A stretch of 24,676 nucleotides of DNA from 40CM-4-65-16 sp035279785. Lineage in GTDB: Bacteria > Chloroflexota > Dormibacteria > Dormibacterales > Dormibacteraceae. This document shows positions 14,434-20,810 of this stretch, piece after piece. Made by a program: the position numbers and the translations under genes. The stretch lies in NCBI GenBank assembly GCA_035279785.1, contig DATEHC010000048.1, forward strand, positions 1-24,676, read 5' to 3'. Numbering within the stretch: position 1 is the first letter of the stretch; each line of letters starts with the position of its first letter. Below the pieces are notes generated by a model that was not told the origin of the DNA, did no database searches, and saw nothing but the letters and a program-made list of their open reading frames with translations.

Positions 14434-15971
14434 GAAATCACGGCCTCGGCGTGCGAATGCGAACGCTGCGGCGGCGCGAGCGAGCGAATGTCTTCGAGCT
14501 GATGGCGGATCCATCGCGCGACGTCGTTGGCGGCCACGACCTGGTTGATAGCGATCGATCGCTCGCTGCGTTCGGCCTGGCTCATCTGCAGCGCGCGGTG
14601 CAAAGCTCGCGCGGTCACTTCCACGTCGAAGGGATTGATGCTGAGCGCGTGCGCCCCGAGCTCTTCGTGCGCACCCGCCGACTCGGAGAGGATGAGCACG
14701 CCGGCGCGCTGGTTGACTATGGGTCCCTCCTTGGCCACGAGGTTCATGCCGTCGAGAATGGGGTTGACGAGCAGCACGTCGTACGAGCGGTAGGCCGCCA
14801 CCGCACGGTTGATGTCTTCTCCCAGGTCGAGACGCGTTGGCTGCCAGCCGTCGCCGCCGAACCGGGCATTGATGCGGTCCACGGTCGCCCGCACGAGCTC
14901 GAGGTACTGCCGGTAGGCGTCGACGTCCTGCCGCGATGGCTGCAGGAACGCCCACATCCCGACCCGGCCGTGATGCTCGGGGTGGTCTTCGAGCAGGCGC
15001 TCGTACGCGAGAAATCCCCGCACCAGGTTCTTGGCCGGGTCGGTCCTGTCGACGCGGACGATGAGCTTCTGCGGCCGCCAGCTCTCGACGTCCGCGCTGA
15101 TGTCGGTGACGGTCTCCGATTCGCCGAGCTGCTTCAAGGCGTCGACGTCGATGGAGACGGGATACGCGCGGACCCACACGAGCCGCCCGCCGTACAGCAC
15201 GACCGAGTCCGGCTCGACCACGCGCAATCCCATAAGCTCGGCGCAGCAGCGCAGGAAGTTGTGCACGTCGAGGCTCGTCTGCAGCCCGACGATGTCGTTG
15301 GCCAGAAGGCCGCGGAATATCGGCTCGCGCATCGCGGCGGGGAGGACCTTGAAGTAGCGCGGCTCGGGCCAGGGGACGTGGATGAACTGCTGCATCACGG
15401 CCTCGGGCAGCGCGGCGCGTATGGCTTCCGGCGCGAGGTACAGCTGGTAGTCCTGGGTCAGGAAGAGCGGCCGGTTGGGTAGCGCGCGAGCCACCGAAAC
15501 GGCGTGATCCGCGACGCTGGCGTTGATCTTGCAGTAGCCCTCGAACCACGCGCGGTAGATCGCCTTGTCGACGACCGGCTCGGTCGCGATGTTCCACAGG
15601 TAGTGGTGCGCGAACCACAGCAGCGGGTTGCTGACGACCGCGTAGTGGAGCGCGTACGCCTCCTCGTCAGTCGGGGCGAACGAGATCGGAAACGAATCGT
15701 CCGAGCCTTCATCCGAGCCGATCGACGCGCCTCGGGCGGCGAGCTCTCGCTCCCACTGGGTGCGCGCCGCGGCGACCCACGATGCCTTGACGGCGGTGGC
15801 CAGCGACGTGAGCGCTTTGACGAGCCCGCCTGCGCCCGGCATGTGCCGCCCGTCGGGCATCGGCTCGATCGGCGCGCGGTTGCTCAGCACGATCGGAGAG
15901 AACTGGCTGAGAAGCCGCGACGACTCGCGCGCGATCTCCTGGAGAGCGGGGGTCTGCGCGGTCGGCTTCAT
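14421..15971 (-). CDS. otsA: GT20-family trehalose-6-phosphate synthase (divergent OtsA-type)
   Basis: A cytosolic GT-B glycosyltransferase of 516 residues expected to join UDP- or other NDP-glucose to a sugar phosphate. Family marks are VLSNRAPIEPMPDGR with GAGGLVKAL (28-54), the phosphate-binding Arg309 and Lys314 in RVDRTDPAKN, a PSRQDVDAYRQYLELV block, and DGMNLVAKEGPIVN (407-420) in the donor site. The classical HDYHL motif reads TQDYQL (172-177) and IHIPFP reads IHVPWP, so the acceptor pocket may differ. Trehalose-6-phosphate is the most likely product; glucosylglycerol-phosphate or a pseudo-glycosyltransferase (VldE-like) role cannot be excluded. The ATG overlaps the stop of the upstream stress protein gene (ATGA), implying translational coupling and a stress or osmoprotection role. 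No OtsB phosphatase is in the window. Confidence 0.85.
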   Translation of the reverse strand: MKPTAQTPALQEIARESSRLLSQFSPIVLSNRAPIEPMPDGRHMPGAGGLVKALTSLATAVKASWVAAARTQWERELAARGASIGSDEGSDDSFPISFAPTDEEAYALHYAVVSNPLLWFAHHYLWNIATEPVVDKAIYRAWFEGYCKINASVADHAVSVARALPNRPLFLTQDYQLYLAPEAIRAALPEAVMQQFIHVPWPEPRYFKVLPAAMREPIFRGLLANDIVGLQTSLDVHNFLRCCAELMGLRVVEPDSVVLYGGRLVWVRAYPVSIDVDALKQLGESETVTDISADVESWRPQKLIVRVDRTDPAKNLVRGFLAYERLLEDHPEHHGRVGMWAFLQPSRQDVDAYRQYLELVRATVDRINARFGGDGWQPTRLDLGEDINRAVAAYRSYDVLLVNPILDGMNLVAKEGPIVNQRAGVLILSESAGAHEELGAHALSINPFDVEVTARALHRALQMSQAERSERSIAINQVVAANDVARWIRHQLEDIRSLAPPQRSHSHAEAVISIPE

Positions 15972-16882
15972 ATTGTGTGACCGTTGGACGCCGGCAGGCG
16001 GGCCGGCTCCGAGCGCGCCGACGACCTGACGCGCAGCATCACGACCGGCGCTTCGAGGTGACGCATCATGCGATCGAGGTCGCGCCCGATCATCATGTTC
16101 GGCCGGACCGGATCGATCCGCGATCCCATCATCACGAGGTCGTGGCCGGCAGCTTCTTCGAGAATCGTCTGGGCCACGTTGTCGCGCCGGCGCACGGTCA
16201 CGATCGTGGCCGGGCGGCTCAGCTCCTCGACGATCTCCTCGAAGCTCTGCCATTCGCGTCGCGCTCGGTCCGGGTGCCGCGAACCCGTCTGCACATGCAG
16301 CAGCGTGAGCACGCTGCCGAACGCGTCGGCGAGCGCGCCGGCCGTGAATGCGACCGTGCGCGCGCTCGCGCCTCCGCGGATCGCGGCCAGGATCGAGCGT
16401 GGGGCGATGACCTGGTTCTGCGCCTTCGAGCTCGAGCGCACAAAGAGGAGGTCGGTCCCGCCGTCAGGCAGCAGCTGGCGCGTCAGGTCGGCGAGCCCGT
16501 GGCGGCGCGAGCTGGCGGCGGTCGGCCACTCGAGCACGAGGACCGTCGTGCCGTACTCGGCGATCGCGTCTCGGACGCTGCTCGCCACGTTGGCGGTCAT
16601 GCGCAGGCTGAGGCCCATGCGGTGCCGCACGTCGTTGGAGTACTCCTGGCCAGCGAGCCAGACGAGCGTGTCGCGCCGTCGCTGCTCCTGGGCGAACACG
16701 CCGTTGTCGCGACCGCTGCGGATGTCAACCAGCGCGAGCACGTGGCCCGACGCCCCCGGTGACGCCGCGAGCGCGTCGCCGAGGCTGATGATCGGCCGCG
16801 CCGACTGGCCCATGAGCACGGGGACGAGCACGCGCGCGCGCGTCTGCAACGGAGACGAAAGCACGTGCCGTCTCGCTATCAA
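15968..16882 (-). CDS. Tandem universal stress protein (two UspA-like domains)
   Basis: A cytosolic protein of 304 residues with two UspA-like alpha/beta domains. The first starts at RVLVPVLMGQSARPIISLGDALA and ends near TDLLFVR. The second runs from SILAAIRGGASARTVAFTAGALA to APVVMLRVR. The usual nucleotide-binding Gly pattern near the end of each domain is not intact (the second reads MGSRIDPVRPNMMIGRD), so ATP binding is doubtful. The TTG start at 16882 is fixed by an almost ideal AAAGGAGG six bases upstream; a longer in-frame reading to 16927 is rejected. It overlaps the GT20 start by four bases and probably forms a stress-response pair with it. Confidence 0.85.
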   Translation of the reverse strand: MIARRHVLSSPLQTRARVLVPVLMGQSARPIISLGDALAASPGASGHVLALVDIRSGRDNGVFAQEQRRRDTLVWLAGQEYSNDVRHRMGLSLRMTANVASSVRDAIAEYGTTVLVLEWPTAASSRRHGLADLTRQLLPDGGTDLLFVRSSSKAQNQVIAPRSILAAIRGGASARTVAFTAGALADAFGSVLTLLHVQTGSRHPDRARREWQSFEEIVEELSRPATIVTVRRRDNVAQTILEEAAGHDLVMMGSRIDPVRPNMMIGRDLDRMMRHLEAPVVMLRVRSSARSEPARLPASNGHTI

Positions 16883-16886
16883 TCCG

Positions 16887-16896
16887 CTCCTCCTTT
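16887..16896 (-). promoter_or_regulatory. Near-consensus ribosome binding site for the stress protein gene
   Basis: The minus strand reads AAAGGAGGAG, then CGGA, then TTG. It matches the anti-Shine-Dalgarno almost completely at good spacing and decides the TTG start at 16882. Confidence 0.8.
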
Positions 16897-16916
16897 CCCC
16901 GCCTCGTGGAGCCGGT

Positions 16917-16954
16917 GCGCCCATCATTCTGGGCGCTAGACCCTTGGCAAGGGT
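16917..16954. terminator. Two adjacent hairpins after the thymidylate-synthase-like gene
   Basis: GCGCCCA (16917-16923) pairs with TGGGCGC (16930-16936) around a six-base loop. ACCCTT (16940-16945) pairs with AAGGGT (16949-16954) around a three-base loop. They fill the gap between the stop at 16958 and the ribosome binding site of the stress protein gene, so they probably separate the four-gene unit upstream from the usp-otsA pair. No T-run is present. Confidence 0.5.
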
Positions 16955-16957
16955 ACG

Positions 16958-17617
16958 TCAGGCGGAGTCCAGCACCTCGACGAGCCGTCGCATGGCCTCG
17001 AGCTCGGTCGCGTAGATGTGCGCCGACTTCACGGTCATCGCCAAAGTGCCGCGCGGCCTCCCAAGGTCCGTCGCCACGCGTTCCTGCAGCGCGGCGAGCT
17101 CGACGAGGTTCGCGTAGCCCTTGGTGCCGAAGTCGATCCCGTGCGCGTACACGTCGAGCTGCAGCGAACCGTCCAGCAGCCAGAAATCCAGCAGGCTGAC
17201 GCAGGGCACGTAGCTGCTGTCGGTAAGGGGCTGAAACGTCGTGATCGTGGCGTCGCGCGTCGAAGGGTTGGCGGCGATGCGTTCGGTGACCCACCGCACC
17301 TGGTCGCGGCCGGTGTGCGCGTAGTCGAAGAGCCGCGTGGCGTAGCTGTCCGAGTCGCCGAGCTCCGCGACGCGCGCGCGATCGGTGAAGTTGGCGTGCA
17401 TCCACGCCAGGCGTTCGGGGTCTCCGTGCCGCGCGATGATCGGATCCTCGGCGGCAGGTGACGCGACCTGGATGCTTGCACGAAATATCTCGAGGACCGG
17501 CGCGCCTTCCCAATCGCCCGCGACACCATCGCGGAGGATCGCGCTCGCGATCGCGATCCACGCCTCCCCGAGGCTTGGCGTGCAGACGGTCTTCAGAGCA
17601 GCTCCGGCCGCGTCCAC
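16958..17617 (-). CDS. Thymidylate synthase-like protein of archaeal type (ThyA superfamily)
   Basis: A protein of 219 residues resembling the short methanogen-type thymidylate synthases. Aligned by eye, key residues fall at a constant offset of seven from E. coli ThyA (numbers recalled): Cys139 in SYVPCVS for the nucleophile, Asp162 for Asp169, Asn170 in GYANL for the dUMP-recognising Asn177, and His200/Tyr202 in SAHIY for His207/Tyr209. Arg121 in NPSTRDAT matches the partner-subunit phosphate Arg. The phosphate-binding Arg166-Ser167 pair is replaced by His159-Gly160. It may be a nucleotide methyl- or hydroxymethyl-transferase with altered substrate. The GTG at 17617 has GGAG five bases upstream and overlaps the peptidase gene end by 25 bases. 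Family call is good; activity is uncertain. Confidence 0.75.
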   Translation of the reverse strand: MDAAGAALKTVCTPSLGEAWIAIASAILRDGVAGDWEGAPVLEIFRASIQVASPAAEDPIIARHGDPERLAWMHANFTDRARVAELGDSDSYATRLFDYAHTGRDQVRWVTERIAANPSTRDATITTFQPLTDSSYVPCVSLLDFWLLDGSLQLDVYAHGIDFGTKGYANLVELAALQERVATDLGRPRGTLAMTVKSAHIYATELEAMRRLVEVLDSA

Positions 17618-19575
17618 TCCTGCTCCAGCATGTGGTGGTCGAGAAACGCGAACACGGCCTGGTACCACGCCATCGCGTTGCCGGGCTTGAGGATCCAGTG
17701 ATTCTCGTCGGGGAAGTAGAGGTATTGCGACGGGACGCCGTGCCGGCGCAGGTCGGTCCAGAGCTTCAGCGCCTCGGAGATCGGAACGCGGTAATCGAGG
17801 TTGCCGTGGATCACCAGCATCGGCGTGCGCACGTTGGCGATTCCCTGGTCGGGCGAGGCCGCGTCGTAACGCGTGCGGCTCTCGTACAGCGACCCGAACT
17901 GGTGCTCCCAGAAATCCGGCATGTCGGTGGTCGCCTGGAAGTGATCGAGCGACCACAGGCTCGCGTGCGTGACGATCGCGCGGAAGCGGTCCGCATGTCC
18001 CGCGATCCAGTTGGACATGTAGCCGCCGAACGATCCGCCCATCTCCGCGACCCGGTCGGAGTCGATGTCGGGACGCGCCAGGACCTCGTCGAGCACCGTG
18101 AACACGTCGCGCATGACCACATCGCCCCACACGCCCCACGCGCGCTGGATGAACTCCTGGCCGTACCCGGTGGATAGCGCCGGGTCCGGCAGCAGCACCG
18201 CGTAGCCGTGCTCGGCCAGCAGGTGCGGGCACCACCGCCAGCTCCACGCGTTCCAGCTGTTGAAGGGGCCGCCGTGCACCCACAGGACGAGCGGCGCAGG
18301 CTTGGAGGGGGACGCGTCCTTCGGCATGACGAGCCACCCGAGCAGGCGCGTGCCATCGTCCGCGGTCGATTCAACCTGGGTGACAAGCCCGGGCAGCTCG
18401 AACGGGAAGCCGGGGGTGGGAAGGGGTTTGATCGTGCCGTCGAGCCCGACCCGCACGACCTCCATCGGCGAGCTCCAGGAGCTTCGCAGCGCGTAGGTGC
18501 ACTGGCCCGACGGGTCCGGCGACAGGGACGAGTAGGCGCCCTCGCGCGTCAGCTGGCTGACCTTGCCTGTCGCCACATCCAGCCGAAAGATCGGTCGCTG
18601 CAGCTCCTGATCCGCGACGAAGAACACGGAGGAGCCGTCGGGCGACCACTGCGGCTCGGCCGGCCACTGCGCAAAATCGCGCGCGACGATCTCGCCGCGA
18701 CCCGCATCCACGTCGCCGAGCCACAGGAAGCTCCGCTGCGCGCGCTCTGGCGTGCCGCGGTCCCGCGCGATGGCCACGACCTTTCGTCCATCGGGTGAGA
18801 TCTGCGGCTCGCCGAGCTCGTACTCGCCGCCCTTGATCGTCTTCCGCTCACCGCTCGTGAAGACGACGAAGTCGCCGCTGCGCAGACCCTTACCAACGTC
18901 GTCCCGCCAGGTGGTGATGACCGTCTTTCCGTCTGGCGATATGGAGATGTCGGCCTCTTCCATCGTGTTGACCGCGTCGCCTGTGAGGTCTTCCGGCGGA
19001 TGCGCGCCGTTGGAGGCGCCGGTGATGCGGAAGAGCCTGCTCCAGCGTGGCCCCAAATCGTGGTCCCAGTAGCGGATGGGGAAGGTGTCGTAGAGGATCG
19101 CGCTGACCCCTGATTCCTTGCGCTTCTTGCCCTTGGCGCCGTCGGCCGCGATGTCCGCGGTGCCGAGGAAAAGCTGGGCGCGGACGACGATGGTGTCCGA
19201 CTCGCGCGCGGCGCTGATGGCTCTCACGCCGCCGGGCACCGACAGGAACGCGCGCGCCTCGCCACCGGCCCCGGGGAGCACCCACAGCCGCGCCTCGGCC
19301 TCGTCCTCCTTGACCGTCGGGTCGGTGCGGCCCGAGCTGAAGACGAGCGAGCCGTCCGGCAGGAAGGTCGGGTTCGCCTCGCCCTTGTCGGAGTAGGTCA
19401 GCCGCCGCGGGCCGCCGCTTCCATCGGTGGGGACCTCCCAGAGCGACGTCACGAATCGCGTCGAGTCGGCGCTCAGCGTCTGCACCGAGAGGACCAGGCG
19501 CCGTCCGTCCGGCGACAGGACGAGCGCGCTCACGCGCGGAATCGAGTTGTAGCCGTCGATCGACAGCTTCGTCAC
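17593..19575 (-). CDS. S9-family serine peptidase (acylaminoacyl-peptidase / DPP-like)
   Basis: A prolyl-oligopeptidase-family enzyme of 660 residues with no signal peptide, so probably cytosolic. Residues about 1-400 form a beta-propeller with repeated LSPDG, SISPDG, QISPDG and QWSPDG blades that gates access for short peptides. The hydrolase domain (about 405-655) carries the oxyanion HGGP (434-437), the nucleophile Ser515 in GGSFGGYM, Asp594 in HGNLDYRVP and His626 in PDENHW, so the triad is intact. The GTG start at 19575 follows a G-rich site, and the propeller begins directly after it. It starts 19 bases after the crotonase-like stop and overlaps the thymidylate-synthase-like gene. It may process acylated or cyclic amino-acid derivatives, but nothing in the sequence proves this. 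Confidence 0.94.
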   Translation of the reverse strand: MTKLSIDGYNSIPRVSALVLSPDGRRLVLSVQTLSADSTRFVTSLWEVPTDGSGGPRRLTYSDKGEANPTFLPDGSLVFSSGRTDPTVKEDEAEARLWVLPGAGGEARAFLSVPGGVRAISAARESDTIVVRAQLFLGTADIAADGAKGKKRKESGVSAILYDTFPIRYWDHDLGPRWSRLFRITGASNGAHPPEDLTGDAVNTMEEADISISPDGKTVITTWRDDVGKGLRSGDFVVFTSGERKTIKGGEYELGEPQISPDGRKVVAIARDRGTPERAQRSFLWLGDVDAGRGEIVARDFAQWPAEPQWSPDGSSVFFVADQELQRPIFRLDVATGKVSQLTREGAYSSLSPDPSGQCTYALRSSWSSPMEVVRVGLDGTIKPLPTPGFPFELPGLVTQVESTADDGTRLLGWLVMPKDASPSKPAPLVLWVHGGPFNSWNAWSWRWCPHLLAEHGYAVLLPDPALSTGYGQEFIQRAWGVWGDVVMRDVFTVLDEVLARPDIDSDRVAEMGGSFGGYMSNWIAGHADRFRAIVTHASLWSLDHFQATTDMPDFWEHQFGSLYESRTRYDAASPDQGIANVRTPMLVIHGNLDYRVPISEALKLWTDLRRHGVPSQYLYFPDENHWILKPGNAMAWYQAVFAFLDHHMLEQEWTRPELL

Positions 19576-19594
19576 TCCCACACCCCCCTTTTCT

Positions 19595-20395
19595 TCAGCG
19601 GCCGGAAAATCTTGGTTTGCGCTTTCCCGTGAAACCTGCGTGGAACTCCCGAAAATCATCAGCGGTCATCAGCATCGTCTGCGTGAACGCCTCCATCGCG
19701 ATCGCGCTCGAGTAATCGGACGTCGCGGACCGGTTGAGCATCTCCTTGGTCATTGCCAGTCCCCACGGCGCGAGCTCCTTCAGACGCTGGACACAATCCG
19801 CGACCGCCGCGTCGAGCTCAGCGTCGTCGACGACCCTGGATGCCAGCCCCCAGCTGAGCGCCTGCTCGCTGGTGATCTTGCCTCCGAGCATCAGCGCCTC
19901 CGTCGCGCGGCCCAGTCCGACGATCCGCGGCAGGAGCCAGCAGATGCCCATGTCCCCGCCCGAAAGCCCGACGCTGGTGAACAGAAAGCGAAACGTGGCC
20001 GACTTCGCGAGCACGCGAATGTCGGAGGCGGCCGCCAGCACCGCGCCGGCGCCTGCCGCGACGCCGTTGACGGCGGCGACGACCGGCTGCGGCATCTCGC
20101 GCATGTTGCGCACGCAGTCGCCGGTCATCTGCGCGAACTCGAAGACCTCACGCGTGCCGCGCTTCAGCAGCTCGCCGATGATCTCGTCGACGTCACCGCC
20201 GGAGCAGAATCCCTTTCCTCGCCCCCGGATCACCAGCACGCGGACGTCTCCCGCCCGCGCGCGCAGATCGTGCGTCAGGTCGCGGACGTCGGCGTAGATC
20301 TCGAACGTCAGCGAGTTGAGCCGCTCGGGTCGCGCGAACGTGAGCGTGGCGACCCCGTCGCGCTCTTCGTAGTCGAAGTGCTTCCAGGCCCTCAA
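19595..20395 (-). CDS. Crotonase-fold protein (enoyl-CoA hydratase/isomerase family) lacking the classical Glu pair
   Basis: A 266-residue crotonase-fold protein that should bind a CoA thioester. FCSGGDVDEI (63-72) and NGVAAGAGAVL (110-120) build the oxyanion hole, and LLPRIVG follows (154-160). Aligned with rat enoyl-CoA hydratase, the two catalytic glutamates are absent: the Glu144 position is Val119 and the Glu164 position is hydrophobic (TFRFLF). An Asp148 in GLSGGDMG is the only nearby acid. It is therefore probably not a simple hydratase. The start is TTG at 20395, whose TTGA overlaps the Rid-family stop, giving tight coupling. Its position beside Rid and opposite the aryl-CoA ligase and monooxygenase suggests it acts on the dearomatised CoA intermediate. 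Confidence 0.88.
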   Translation of the reverse strand: MRAWKHFDYEERDGVATLTFARPERLNSLTFEIYADVRDLTHDLRARAGDVRVLVIRGRGKGFCSGGDVDEIIGELLKRGTREVFEFAQMTGDCVRNMREMPQPVVAAVNGVAAGAGAVLAAASDIRVLAKSATFRFLFTSVGLSGGDMGICWLLPRIVGLGRATEALMLGGKITSEQALSWGLASRVVDDAELDAAVADCVQRLKELAPWGLAMTKEMLNRSATSDYSSAIAMEAFTQTMLMTADDFREFHAGFTGKRKPRFSGR

Positions 20396-20784
20396 GCCCG
20401 GCGCACCGCCACGGCGTCGATCTCGACCATCGCGTCGGGATCGAACAGCGAGCTGACCTCGACCAGCGTCGTGGCTGGATAGTGCCGGCCGAACACGTCG
20501 CGGTAGACCGGCCCGAGCGCCTGCAGGCTGTCGCGGTACAGCTTCAGGTCGGTCACGTAGTAGGTCAGCTTGACGGTGTCCGCGGGCTCGCATCCGGCGG
20601 CTCGAAGGGCGACGGCCACGCGCTTGAGGGCGCGCCCGAATTGTGCGACCAGGTCACCCGGCTCCACGACCCGGCCGGTGGCGTCCGACCCGATCTGACC
20701 GCCGAGCCAAACCGTGTCGCCGGCAGCGGTCGCGTGGGAGAAGCCTCGCGCGGGACCCAGCTCTTCGGGGTTGATGTTCCGCAC
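20392..20784 (-). CDS. Rid (YjgF/YER057c/UK114) family protein without the catalytic Arg
   Basis: A 130-residue Rid-fold protein, expected to be a cytosolic trimer. The opening RNINPEELGPARGFSHAT, the WLGGQIG strand and the C-terminal VEVSSLFDPDAMVEIDAVAV are typical. Active RidA proteins hydrolyse imines/enamines using Arg105 in a PARxxVEV motif. Here the motif reads PATTLVEV with Thr105, so it belongs with Rid subgroups that lack this Arg. Its reaction may differ or use another residue. The GTG at 20784 is preferred; it sits six bases after a GATACT -10-like element and has no Shine-Dalgarno, so the mRNA is probably leaderless. A TTG just upstream at 20787 is an alternative. It heads the minus-strand four-gene unit, divergent from the CoA ligase with 26 bases between starts. 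Confidence 0.9.
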   Translation of the reverse strand: MRNINPEELGPARGFSHATAAGDTVWLGGQIGSDATGRVVEPGDLVAQFGRALKRVAVALRAAGCEPADTVKLTYYVTDLKLYRDSLQALGPVYRDVFGRHYPATTLVEVSSLFDPDAMVEIDAVAVRRA

Positions 20785-20796
20785 CAAGCTAGTATC
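20785..20796 (-). promoter_or_regulatory. -10 element of a probable leaderless promoter for the Rid-family gene
   Basis: On the minus strand GATACT (20796-20791) is followed by six bases and then GTG at 20784. This is the same spacing as GATAAT and GTG at 2691-2703. It lies inside the 26-base divergent gap, so the opposing gene's promoter must lie at least partly within the Rid coding sequence. Confidence 0.5.
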
Positions 20797-20810
20797 GACG
20801 CGGAGGCAGC

